A stretch of 11,143 nucleotides of DNA from Larix sibirica. Its lineage: Eukaryota > Streptophyta > Pinopsida > Pinales > Pinaceae. Where the stretch lies: positions 6,549 to 17,691 of the forward strand of contig NWUY0300008840.1 in NCBI GenBank assembly GCA_004151065.3. Reading direction: 5' to 3'. The translations under genes were made by a program, and so were the position numbers. Of this stretch, positions 1 through 7,693 are shown in pieces (the first letter of the stretch is position 1; each line of letters starts with the position of its first letter). The notes below the pieces were generated by a model. It did no database searches, had not been told where the DNA came from, and saw only the letters and a program-made list of their open reading frames with translations.

Positions 1-32
1 TCACAATCTATGTAGAATAATTTCTTCTCAAT

Positions 33-74
33 TCACTTATGCCCCTTATTTTAATTCTTATCACAACTGAAACA
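33..74 (-). other. Damaged Gag zinc knuckle
   Basis: The minus strand reads CFSCDKN, a stop (TAA at 53-51), NKGHK, then TGA at 35-33. The plant Ty3/gypsy knuckle I know has the form CxxC, seven residues, H, x, C. Both N-terminal cysteines (codons 74-72 and 65-63) and the histidine (41-39) are kept. The last cysteine position is a TGA stop, one base from TGT. The following KKLFYIDC matches what usually follows the knuckle. This motif binds the element's own RNA during packaging. Confidence 0.75.
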
Positions 75-125
75 TACTCCTTCTACTTTCATTTTCTCCC
101 ATTTCCAAGGTGTCAAACTTGTGTA

Positions 126-363
126 CTAAGTGAGGTTGGGAATGGGAATATTCCCCTCTATATAGGTATTAGTGGAAGCCCTTCTAGTAGCCATATTTTT
201 ACTTTCAACCTTCCTTTCCAAACTAAAATGATACTCTAGTGGTGNTGAGTGAGGTTAGGAGCGGGAATATTCCCCTCTCTATAGGTATTAGTGGTAGCCC
301 TTCTAGTAGCCATATTTTTACTTTCAACTTTCCTTTCCAAACTAAAATGATACTCTAGTGGTG
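126..363. repeat. Head-to-tail duplication of 119 bp inside the Gag relic
   Basis: Copy 1 is about 126-244 and copy 2 about 245-363, with a constant offset of 119. Aligning 131-244 with 250-363 by eye gives 6 mismatches in 114 positions, so this is a fairly recent duplication. Both copies encode, on the minus strand, the LERKVESKNMATRR segment of Gag. Because 119 is not a multiple of three, the duplication shifts the frame. Each copy has a perfect 12-base palindrome GGGAATATTCCC at 144-155 and 263-274. The only ambiguous base in the window, N at 245, lies at the junction, so an assembly error is possible. Confidence 0.93.
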
Positions 364-645
364 TAGGTTCAAAGAGATGTACCTAATATTGAATTCTCTC
401 CTTTGAAAGTTCCCATAAAGAGAACCAAAAAAATATCCTCCAGAATGTTCTTCACTGTAAGGCTTAACATTTTAAAGTTCTTAATTTTCTCTGTAACTAG
501 GCCTCTTTTCTTGAGATTTATCAACTGGATAAATAAGGCATTGCTCTTAATATTCCCACAATGTGCCCTGAATTCATCTTTAAATATAGACCAAGAGATA
601 ATACATTCCTTTTTAGGATCACAAATCCATTGGTATCGTTACTCC

Positions 646-1562
646 CTAATGAACTCTAGGTTGAATATAGTATATGCCAGGGCATGATGAGGCTCAACTT
701 TTATAAATTATAGAGCTAAATCTATGTCAAATTAAGATATAAATTGCAATTCTTCCTTGGATATATCTTCTAGGTAAATATTTTGAATTGATTTTGAACA
801 TATAGAATTATTTTAGAGGAATTTTGCAGTGTATGACAGTACTTTAAATTTAAATGATCATGAATTTCAGCATATGGAACAAGATAATATCTAAGAAGTG
901 TCTACATGAAAAATTGCTCACATTCAATGAAAACATAAACATATTGAGCTTTGTGAAAAATAATTTAGTAGTTTCGAACAAAATATAAATATATAATAAG
1001 ATTTTAAGGGATTTGTAAGAAACATGACATCCATATAAACAACAATACATTAAAACTTCAAGTATTGTTGAATCATATACATATCCTGAAATTGGACCAG
1101 AGGTCAAAGGAATTGAAATATCTGCTATCAATTTCAACATTCGACATTAAATTCACATGAATGAAACAAAAATAATTTTGAATCTATTGCCCAAAGATTT
1201 ATTAATATCTCATGAGAGATTTACAAAGACAGGAAAAGTTATGGAGAAACAGAAGAAGTACAAATTATAGGACAAAAACATCTTTGTAACACTCTGCAAT
1301 CTTAATCTTACAAAAAACGCATTACATTCAAAATAGTACACCAACTCAACAATCCTAGAGACCCTGTAAGATTTTCCAACCCTGATTAATGAGCCCAAAT
1401 TTATTTTTATAATCCTTCTAGGAATAACTTCTTTTAGTTATCCTCAACTATTTTCCAACAAAATTATAAACCTGTCACTTTCCTCCTATATTTTATAAAT
1501 TCCTAAACAATCTTCTTTTGTCTTATTCTCCTTCTTCTACTCGATATCTTTTTACTTCCTTT
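646..1562. other. Non-coding stretch, probably the 3' flank of P1
   Basis: No coding signal was found on either strand. The minus-strand frames at 850-1140 and 1210-1398 are short, low in complexity and match nothing I know. Reading in the direction of P1, 1560-1190 resembles a plant mRNA 3' untranslated region: T-rich runs, no repeats and an AATAAA near its far end. The part next to the Gag relic (about 646-735) may include heavily eroded Gag. I found no matching partner in 6253-7073, so the two flanks of P1 do not look like a pair of LTRs. Confidence 0.5.
1198..1203 (-). terminator. Possible polyadenylation signal for P1
   Basis: The minus strand carries AATAAA here, about 360 bases past the last P1 stop, within a stretch that looks like a 3' untranslated region. 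Plant poly(A) signals are loose and the region is AT-rich, so a chance hexamer is quite possible. Confidence 0.3.
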
Positions 1563-1830
1563 CTATTGGGATGCTTGTCCTCTCATGTATACATTCGGTT
1601 GTGCACCTAATTGCCCACCTGGTTGGGTCATTGATCTGACAACTTCCTACCCCATCATTTGATGCATCATTGGAACATTAGCTTGTCCTCTTGGCAGCAT
1701 AAAATCATAAGGAGTATGTTGACCTGTAGACTGCCCTGCTACCTAACTAGATGTTTGTCCTGACTGATGTACATGAGGTGGAAAAACTAACTTTTAATAC
1801 TTAACCATAGATTTCCATTATTTTCTTATA
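1563..1830 (-). pseudogene. P1 C-terminal tail rich in Gln, Gly, Pro and Met
   Basis: On the minus strand one frame reads AHRYPIRK, stop, WKSMVKY, stop, KLVFPPHVHQSGQTSS, stop, VAGQSTGQHTPYDFMLPRGQ, ANVPMMHQMMG, stop, EVVRSMTQPGGQLGAQPNVY, MRGQASQ and a final TAG at 1565-1563. The composition is that of a flexible low-complexity tail. It follows the 2082-1837 segment after a frameshift near 1840. The internal stops are each one base from a sense codon (TAG or TAA for CAG, AAG or GAA-like codons), as expected from point-mutation decay. Confidence 0.6.
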
Positions 1831-1836
1831 GGATAT

Positions 1837-2082
1837 CTATGGGCCTTCAAAGTCTCCAAGGATATTTACACATTTTTTTGTTTTTTCATAAGAAATATGA
1901 CCCAACCTCTTCAATATATTCTTCATTAATATCCAAATTTCAAAATATTCCTTAATCCTTTCAAAAGCTTTCTCTCTACTTACAACCCATTCCAATACAC
2001 CAAATTGGATTACATCATCTCTCTTCTGAGTCAACTTGCTTTTATAATCCTCTTTTGTATCATTTCTCCGTTTCCATTCCAT
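1837..2082 (-). pseudogene. P1 basic helical segment
   Basis: An 81-codon open stretch begins MEWKRRNDTKEDYKSK, continues through QFGVLEWVVSREKAFERIKE and ends ILGDFEGP before a stop. It is rich in Lys, Arg and Glu with Trp and Phe at regular intervals, so it is probably helical. A frameshift near 2085 joins it to the coiled-coil region upstream. Another near 1840 joins it to the Gln-rich tail. I know no family match. Confidence 0.5.
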
Positions 2083-2104
2083 TGAGATGGTAATCCTAAA
2101 TTCA

Positions 2105-2967
2105 TTATTTTTTTGAAGAGGACTTTGAAAGTTCTTGTCTCATTATTCAATGTCTTTATGCTATATTGAATTCTTCTTGGCAGTGTCTTCTTCATTACCA
2201 TCTGTCTGGATGTTTTGATTACCTAGGTTCTATTCTCAATTTGTCTCTCTTCAAGTTTCCTTTTAGTCAGGTTGTTGAGGTATTCAATGATCTCTTTTTC
2301 CTATTTTGGCATTTATCCCAACCGCTTTTCTACTTCTTTTTCCTCCTCCTTAGATGATTTGACCATGTCTAGCTCATCCTAAACCACTTCACAATAGTCT
2401 CATTTGTTTAAGAATAATTGAGCTATTTTGCCCCACAAATATTGAATGATTCTTCTCAAGAGTTCTCCTTGCACATCCAACTGTAGTTTTGTAACTTGAC
2501 TCTTGAGGTCACACATCTCGGCCTCCAAATCATCAATTTTATCCTCCTTCCCACTGAATTCATTTTCCATCTCAACAATTCTGTTGTCCTTTTGGCTTAT
2601 CTCTACTTCTAACTCTTTGACTTTGTTATCACTATCTTTTGGCTGCTGCGACGAAATATATTCTTCCATTAAATCGATCACCTCTTGAGCTTCTACTGGA
2701 TTTTCTGGCTCCTTTTTTAGCTTGCCTTGCCTCTCCTACAATCTGATTTTCCTCTTGTGTCTTAGGATATGGTGCTTGGGAATTTTGCTTAGTGGACAAT
2801 GTTTTCTTTTGTAGCTTTAAGGATGCAATCTACCATTGAATTTCATTTATCCTGTTTTCCCTAGCTTCTTCCAGGTTCTTGTATTGCATCATGCTGGCAT
2901 ACAGTTGTTCATTTTCCTTTTGTGCCTCCGTCAATTCAACAGTTTGAACTGGTTGGGGTCTAGGCAT
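2105..2967 (-). pseudogene. P1 coiled-coil region
   Basis: It begins MPRPQPVQTVELTEAQKENE, passes NLEEARENRINEIQW, a stop, then IASLKLQKK. After a +1 shift near 2720 it reads VKELEVEISQKDNRIVEMEN and KIDDLEAEMCDLKSQVTKLQ. After 2400 another frame gives DELDMVKSSKEEEKEVEKRL and KEIIEYLNNLTKRKLEERQI. The heptad spacing of Leu, Ile and Val with Glu and Lys between is typical of a long coiled coil, suggesting a protein that forms dimers or trimers. The segment reading MPRPQ is in the same frame as the linker before it, so its ATG need not be a start. The plus-strand frame at 2503-2688 is its shadow. Confidence 0.6.
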
Positions 2968-2985
2968 ATTCAATTATTTTTTTAA

Positions 2986-3598
2986 TTAGTGAATATCATA
3001 GTCTTTCTGTTGTAACAATGATTTGACATGATATCCATATATTGGTTCAACTCCTAAATATAGGACTTTTCTTTCTATCTCTTCTATAGTGACTTGTTTA
3101 GCTTTCATAGTCACTTTCTATACTTTTCATAGCCATTCAATTTTTTCTAGAGATTTTATGAATCTCTTTTTTGTTTTGGTTGTTTTAACCACTTCAATGC
3201 AGATCATATCAATAGCATGTTTACAAAAGTATATCTTGTCCAACTTACCAAATTTTTTAAAGTCTATTTCATATTCATTAGCTCTCCATTCAACTAGGGT
3301 AGGAGATCTAGGAACCTAGGTATTTGAAAACAAAGAACCTCAATGTGTCATTCTATAGGCCTTCAACTATCAGTATCCTTCTTTCTGATGTGTCTACGTG
3401 TTGTTTGTATTCATTATCATCTTCATACTTGTTTCTCTTATGCCCTTGTATTTGGATTGTAGATTTGTTTTCATTTCTACAGGGCTTGTTGAAGGTGATG
3501 CTTGCAACACTAAAGGTACTGCAAATTCAAGAGAGGGGTAGTCATTGAATTTAATATTTGTGCCTCCTTTGTTGAATGATGGTTGTTTGACTAGTTTA
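2986..3598 (-). pseudogene. P1 linker region after the duplicated domain
   Basis: From 3598 the minus strand reads LAKLVKQPSFNKGGTNIKF and SLEFAVPLVLQASPSTSP. It shifts frame to YEDDNEYKQHVDTSERRIL and shifts again near 3310 to PRSPTLVEWRANEYEIDFKK and KFGKLDKIYFCKHAIDMICI. The last frame then runs on, with two stops near 3120-3130, through EEIERKVLYLGVEPIYGYHV to a TAA at 2988-2986 and into the coiled-coil region without a shift. The conserved look of the EYEIDFKKF part, aromatic and charged, suggests a small folded region. The plus-strand frames at 3089-3319 and 3324-3548 are shadows. Confidence 0.5.
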
Positions 3599-4547
3599 GC
3601 CAATTACTTGGGAAGATCTACAATTTCTTCCGTTTCTACTAATGCTTGATCAGCTCCCTCTCCTTCTGTTCTTACGTTTTTTATTGGAGTACCCTAATAT
3701 ATCTCATCAATATCTATATCTATATTGATTTCTTATCATCCCCTCTTCTTCCTTGCTTACTGTTCTAAAGCATTTTTTTCTTCAATGCTCTTTTGAATGG
3801 CTAGAAATTCCTCCCAGCTTTCTTAAGTTTGCAATCTTATCCCAATGTGGTTTAGGAACATATACATGTGGATAATTTATGTTGGATACCCTCTTCCTAG
3901 ATATGACTTGGTGAGGGTCATAGGATCCCTTTTCTTCCTTTTCAAAATTTAACTAGCTTAGGAAACTTTCCATGTACTATAGAGAATTGAGGCCTCTAAT
4001 CTAAAGAGGTCATATCTCTTTTGGTAAAAAAAAGGTCCTTTGGTGGTTGAAATTTGCAAAGTGCACGTGATCTAATATGAACCTCTGTCTAGCATACTCC
4101 ATAACAAAGACCCTAGGTGTGAGAAATGCAGTGATATTATAAGGTTCTTCTTCAAAACTATATATCGTATTACTGTGTAATTCCCATACAGGAACCAATC
4201 TCCAAACCTCATGTTAGGACTGAAATGTAGCCATTTGTTTGGGGGGGGGGGAAATATTCTAGGTGGTGAAGAATCACAAATTGGGGCATATGTGATGCTC
4301 ATCACCTTATTTGTAAATTATGTATAATGTGAGTTATCAATTCTCCTCATAATCAAATCACTCCATTCATATACAGGGATTTGATGGCCACTTTCATATG
4401 ATATCTCCAAATTCAGGGGCTTGTAATGTTCAAAATTTTGATATGAGAAAATGTAGAAATGAAATATGGATATCTAAACCACTCAATAGCAATAAGTTCC
4501 TCCAATTTCCCATGAACTTCTTTAGCTAGGAAACTACAAATGTCAAT
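3599..4547 (-). repeat. Copy A, the downstream copy of the P1 domain duplication
   Basis: This segment aligns over its whole length with 4556-5500 at an offset of 957 at the left end, drifting to about 953 at the right. On the minus strand it reads ICSFLAKEVHGKLEEL, NMRFGDWFLYGNY, PYNITAFLTPRVFVMEYARQ, KGSYDPHQV and ends EGEGADQALVETEEIVDLPK, spread over three frames with several stops. It is more damaged than copy B. The G11 tract at 4241-4251 is an insertion relative to copy B. A left-end offset of 957 equals 319 codons, so the duplication kept the frame when it formed. Confidence 0.85.
4241..4251 (+). repeat. G11 homopolymer
   Basis: Eleven consecutive G lie inside copy A of the P1 duplication. 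The matching place in copy B has no such run, so the tract grew or was inserted after the duplication. Its length may be miscalled. Confidence 0.95.
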
Positions 4548-4555
4548 CTATAGAT

Positions 4556-5500
4556 GCCAATTCTTTGGGGATCTCCTCAATCTCCTCCCTTTCTACTAAT
4601 TCTTTCTCAACACTCTCTCATTATTTTACTACCATTTTTGTTGGAGGACCCTAAACTATCTCATCAATCTCCATATATGTACTGATTTCTTCTGCTCCCC
4701 TCTTCTTCCCTGCTTGATACTTTGAAACATTGTGTTATTCAATGCTCTTAAGAATTATTAGAAATTCCTCCCATATTTCTTTATTTGTAATCTTCTCCCA
4801 TAGTGGGTTAGGTACATACACATATGGATAATTTCTATTGGCTACTCTCTGCTTAAAGATGACCTGGTGAGGGTCATAGGATCCCTTTTCTTCCTTTTCT
4901 AAATTTAATTGGCTTAGGAAAATTTCCATGTATTGTAGAGGATTTAACCCTATAATTTGAAAGGGTCCTATCTCTTTTGGTAACAACAAAAGTCCTTTGA
5001 TGCTTGAAATGTGCAAAGTGCATGTGATATGATATAAAACTTTGTTTGGTATATTCAAGAAAATATCCTAGTTGTGAGAAATGCTATGATTTTATAGGGT
5101 TTCTCTTCAAAACCATATACCCTTATTACTATGTAATTCTCATATAGAAACCAATCTCCAAACCTCATGTCAAGACTGGATTGTAGCCGCCTTTTGTTTT
5201 CTGGAAACTTTCTAGGAGGTGAAGATCATATATTAAGGTGTATGTGATGCTCATCACCTTATTTGTAAATTTTGTATAATTTGAGTTATCAGTTCTCCTC
5301 ATAATCAAATCACTCCATTCATATACAAGGATTTGATGACCACTTTCATCTAATATATTCAAATTTAGGGGCTTGTAATCTTCAAAATTTTGATATAGGA
5401 ACATGTAGAAAAGGAAAGAAGGGTATCTAATCCACTCAATAGCAAGCAATTCCTCTAGTTTCCCATGAACTTCTTTAACTAGGAAATTGCAGATGTCAAA
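4556..5500 (-). repeat. Copy B, the upstream copy of the P1 domain duplication
   Basis: Its minus-strand translation starts FDICNFLVKEVHGKLEELLA, then IEWIRYPSFLFYMFLYQNFE, then HQILVYEWSDLIMRR. After a stop at 5165 and a frameshift it continues in the 5058-4735 frame with IGPFQIIGLNPLQYMEIFLS, KGSYDPHQVIFKQRVANRNY and PNPLWEKITNKEIWEEFL. Its end reads LVEREEIEEIPKELA, which corresponds to the end of copy A. In the best-conserved stretch (from 5243 against 4291, about 155 bases) I count about 13 mismatches by hand; elsewhere divergence is clearly higher. Eight bases (4548-4555) separate the copies. The domain is rich in aromatic residues and looks like a folded globular unit. The family is unknown to me. 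Confidence 0.85.
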
Positions 5501-5857
5501 CTCGGTGGGACTGAGTCCAGGAGTAGGGGTTAAGTTGAGCAAGATACCCAGGATGACATCATATACTATGCTATCATTTTCCAGTCCTGATATGGTGCAT
5601 TTCAATGAAATAGATTTCTTTGAATTGTTAGAAAATACTACTGTATCATAGGGTGGTGAGGAGGTAGGGATGGAAACTCCCTTCTTTAGGTTCTTTGATA
5701 AAAATTGATTCCTAACATAAGGCTGCAAGGATTGATGGGAAGTGTCCATTTTTTTCTCATTTAGGATTTGGATTGATAAAAAGTATGGAATGCAGAACAT
5801 CTTTTGCAGGGTATCAATGTTATTTAAACACAGGATTTTGGACAAATAAGAAGACAT
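5165..5857 (-). pseudogene. Longest open stretch of P1: unique N-terminal part plus start of copy B
   Basis: An ATG at 5857-5855 opens 230 codons without a stop, the longest frame in the window. It begins MSSYLSKILCLNNIDTLQKM, includes SLQPYVRNQFLSKNLKKGVS and SLKCTISGLENDSIVYDVIL, and runs into copy B near 5500. No signal peptide or membrane segment is convincing. The same frame continues upstream past two stops into 6055-5893, so this ATG may be internal to a longer original protein. In DNA this AT-rich, 230 open codons by chance is unlikely, so it is probably real coding ancestry that happens to be less eroded. It ends by frameshift, not at a natural C-terminus. Confidence 0.55.
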
Positions 5858-5892
5858 GACAACTCTTTTGCTAGGAGTGTACTAAGTAAAAC

Positions 5893-6252
5893 ACTAGGCC
5901 ACAAATTTAGGAAAATATACACTATGAGGAAAAATGGATCTAGTTAAATTGGAGTCCCACAAATGGCATGGGTCATAGTCTACAATGTATAGGGAATAGG
6001 CTTCTCTAATAGTAGAATTTAGGTCAGAGTCGGTAACAATGGTGTCGAAAATATCTACATGGTGGTCATAAATGTGTTAATATCCCGAAAATATGGGTTT
6101 AGGGAGCTTAACTTTGGATGTAGAGGCCAGTTGATCAAGGTATTTAAGTTGGTACGTTTGAAAACTAGTTTTATAGGGTCAGCTAGGGTAAAATCCCCTT
6201 TACTATTTTGAATTATGGTAAAAAATACAAATGAATGTGGTTTTAGATACAA
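5893..6252 (-). pseudogene. Probable N-terminal module of P1
   Basis: The minus-strand frame from 6252 reads YLKPHSFVFFTIIQNSKGDF, KLVFKRTNLNTLINWPLHPK and NPYFRDINTFMTTM, then stops near 6055. After a one-base shift the next frame gives VDIFDTIVTDSDLNSTIREA, YSLYIVDYDPCHLWDSNLTR and FPHSVYFPKFVA before TAG. That second frame is the frame of MSSYLSK downstream. The codon at 6252-6250 is TTG, so no start can be fixed; reading upstream continues for some codons before a stop. The sequence looks like protein but I know no family for it. It could also be a separate upstream reading frame. Confidence 0.4.
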
Positions 6253-7073
6253 TAGAATACTTAGGGTGCAAAATCCTAGAGGTGAGTGGACACTGCTAGT
6301 TACTGGTGTTGACTAGGAAGGTACAATATATGCCTGGAACTAGAGCTTGTCTTAAAACATAGAATAATAACATTGAAAATTTAAATTCCCCCTATTACAT
6401 CTTGAACAACTACCAAAATTTGGACATTTGGTGAATTTTGATTTGGTGCACCTGATGACATCGGATGGGGTCAGTGGGCTCCACCTAAAATGTGGATTCT
6501 TGATATAGGTTGACGTGGGTTCCACTTTGTCACTCTTGCATACGTGGAAGCTTTGTACATTTCCACTTTTGGTGGATACCACTCTAGTTTCCCATAAGTG
6601 ATAATGGCTCGCGAGCTTGGTGGTTTTGAAAATATCCCCAATGAGTCATTATCAATAAGAATACATCAAGTGTCCACAATGGTTTTGGGCCAATGAATTG
6701 TCGGGCTCAAATTAATAGGTGAACACTTTCAGGTGCACTATCCATAATAGTCATCAATCTCCATCACGTGTTCTTGATTAGTTCACTCTCGCTCTTTATG
6801 TCCCTTGTACTTTGCTAGCGTGCTATTGATATGGACAGTTCGATGGTTTTACATTGGATGATGCTCAGCGCTAGATGACTTATTTCCTTTTCAAACTTTA
6901 GCTTCTGGATTCTAGCCCCTGGTTCTGCGCCCTATTTTTTTCATTCCCTTAAGCACTTTGGGGGTTTAATATATATCACCTTTTAGCTTATGTGATCTAA
7001 CACCATGAATCTTCGACATTTTACCCACTTTAGAAATATTGGATCACTCTGAGATATTTAGTGCTAATAGGCA
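6253..7073. other. Non-coding stretch on the 5' side of P1, with ACGT motifs
   Basis: No coding signal is convincing; the minus-strand frame at 6352-6582 has odd composition and no continuation. The stretch has a perfect 10-base palindrome GCTCGCGAGC at 6607-6616 and three ACGT-core motifs: TGACGTGG at 6511-6518, TACGTGG at 6541-6547 and CACGTG (G-box) at 6765-6770. These are typical of plant bZIP or bHLH binding sites, so this may be a relic promoter for P1. Its right edge meets the Gag relic at about 7074, and I saw no clear terminal inverted repeat there. Confidence 0.4.
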
Positions 7074-7670
7074 CCTCGCAAATTTATTGGGATCTAAATA
7101 CAATGATGTAATTGACACCTTTTGTAAAGTTGAAACTTGGTGTAGATCAAAGACTTAATCCATTTGAAGTAGCCATGTTATCAGACCATTTCCATCAAAC
7201 TTGCTCATATCTTTATTGGAAATGAATTAGTTCCTTTGTCCTGAGTTGAACCCGTGATGATGTGAATCTTGGAGTGATGAATGATCAAGAGTTAGGGAGT
7301 CAAACCTCTTGTTCTCCAATAAGGTTTAAATTTTCTCAATATATTACTAGGACTCAACCCTCTTTCTCTCCTTATCATATTCTTGAGGAGGTATATTAAC
7401 TAGTGGCAAAGATGAGTCTTATCTCATTCAAAATACCCCCTTCATATCTTTGAGATCATCTTTGCTAACCATATTATGTTCCATTTTTTTAATTTTACTT
7501 TTCGTTTAATTTTGTGCATGTATCAAAACCACCTTTTTCTCTTACATATTATTCATTTTATTATAATTTTGATCTAAATTGGATATTTGGTTATATATCT
7601 CTTCACTTTCTTCCTAATTCAAAATTAATCTCTCTCTCTCTCTCTCTCTCTCAACCATGAACGAGTACAT
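7074..7670 (-). pseudogene. gag: Ty3/gypsy Gag relic, N-terminal half
   Basis: A single minus-strand frame runs from ATG 7670-7668 (second in-frame ATG at 7658-7656) to about 7074 without a frameshift but with about ten stops. It reads ERERER, EESEEIYNQISNLDQNYNKM, MEHNMVSKDDLKDMKGVF, VNIPPQEYDKERKRVES, then MSKFDGNGLITWLLQMD, a stop (TAA at 7157-7155), VFDLHQVSTLQKVSITSLYL and DPNKFA. The KFDG, ITWxLQM, FDLH and SLYLxP blocks at 7202-7089 are diagnostic for plant Ty3/gypsy Gag. Similarity ends at NKFA, exactly where the family continues with a WYQW block; that block appears instead at about 635 in the other Gag relic. Sixteen bases separate the first ATG from the primer-binding-site-like motif. 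Confidence 0.8.
7629..7652. repeat. Perfect (TC)12 microsatellite, read as (GA)12 in Gag
   Basis: Twelve perfect TC units on the plus strand. On the minus strand they directly follow ATG GTT of the Gag frame and encode four Glu-Arg pairs. The frame before and after the repeat is the same, so the present repeat length keeps the frame even though the gene is dead. Confidence 0.97.
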
Positions 7671-7685
7671 TTTTATATTAAAATG

Positions 7686-7693
7686 TTGATACC
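7686..7693 (-). promoter_or_regulatory. Likely primer-binding site remnant
   Basis: The minus strand reads TGGTATCA, the first eight bases of the primer-binding site complementary to the 3' end of initiator Met-tRNA in many plant LTR retrotransposons; the next bases (ACAT) depart from the usual GAGC. Its place just upstream of the Gag start is right for first-strand priming. The 5' LTR would therefore lie to the right, from about 7694. Eight bases alone could be chance; position makes it credible. Confidence 0.5.

Larger units (their letters stand above)
1..645 (-). pseudogene. gag: Ty3/gypsy Gag relic, C-terminal half, cut by the left window edge
   Basis: Read on the minus strand from about 641, the translation gives YQWICDPKKECIISWSIF, then FIQLINLKKRGLVTEKIKNF, then ILEDIFLVLFMGT. 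This is the order of blocks in plant Ty3/gypsy Gag (retrotransposon gag domain), the structural polyprotein that packages element RNA into virus-like particles. After a frameshift near 380 come LERKVESKNMATRR, twice because of a 119-bp duplication, and then a zinc-knuckle remnant. A stop (TAA at 641-639) sits just before YQW, and further stops and frameshifts follow, so it is dead. Protease and reverse transcriptase would lie left of the window. Very weak similarity may continue to about 735. The complementary N-terminal half lies at 7074-7670 on the same strand. The plus-strand frame through 403-687 is a shadow of this relic. Family call is confident; lineage within Ty3/gypsy is not assigned. 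Confidence 0.82.
1563..6252 (-). pseudogene. P1: long broken coding unit of unknown function with a duplicated domain and a coiled coil
   Basis: Consecutive minus-strand reading segments join with little gap over about 4.7 kb and form one eroded protein. In order they are: an N-terminal module (6252-5893), a segment beginning MSSYLSK (5857-5501), a domain present twice (5500-4556 and 4547-3599), a linker with VEWRANEYEIDFKKF (3598-2986), a coiled-coil region (2967-2105), a basic helical part (2082-1837) and a Gln-rich tail (1830-1563). I count more than ten in-frame stops and several single-base frameshifts. No introns are needed to read through it. No reverse transcriptase, transposase, integrase or zinc-finger motif is visible. 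It resembles, from memory only, predicted proteins repeated many times in conifer genomes, so it may be an accessory reading frame of a mobile element. It lies between two halves of a Gag gene. Confidence 0.6.

Noticed and set aside
403-687. Plus-strand 94-codon reading frame as a gene
   Set aside because: It starts at TTG and lies opposite well-matched Gag on the minus strand.
680-700. Hairpin ATGCC-AG-GGCAT followed on the minus strand by CTAG, as a Helitron 3' end of the P1 insert
   Set aside because: The loop has only two bases, the CTAG is followed by A rather than T, and no matching Helitron 5' end was seen.
850-1398. Two minus-strand frames of 96 and 62 codons as small genes
   Set aside because: Composition is that of translated AT-rich non-coding DNA, there are no relatives I know, and the stretch resembles a 3' untranslated region.
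6352-6582. Minus-strand 76-codon frame with several cysteines as a zinc-binding peptide
   Set aside because: The cysteines have no regular knuckle or finger spacing, and no neighbouring frame continues it.
7050-7073. Minus-strand CACTAAATATCTC near the right breakpoint as a CACTA transposon terminus
   Set aside because: No matching inverted end near 640-740 and no clear 3-bp target duplication; five shared bases are not evidence.
646-7073. P1 as an LTR retrotransposon bounded by direct repeats
   Set aside because: I compared the two flanks (646-1562 and 6253-7073) by eye and found no similarity, and P1 has no pol motifs.
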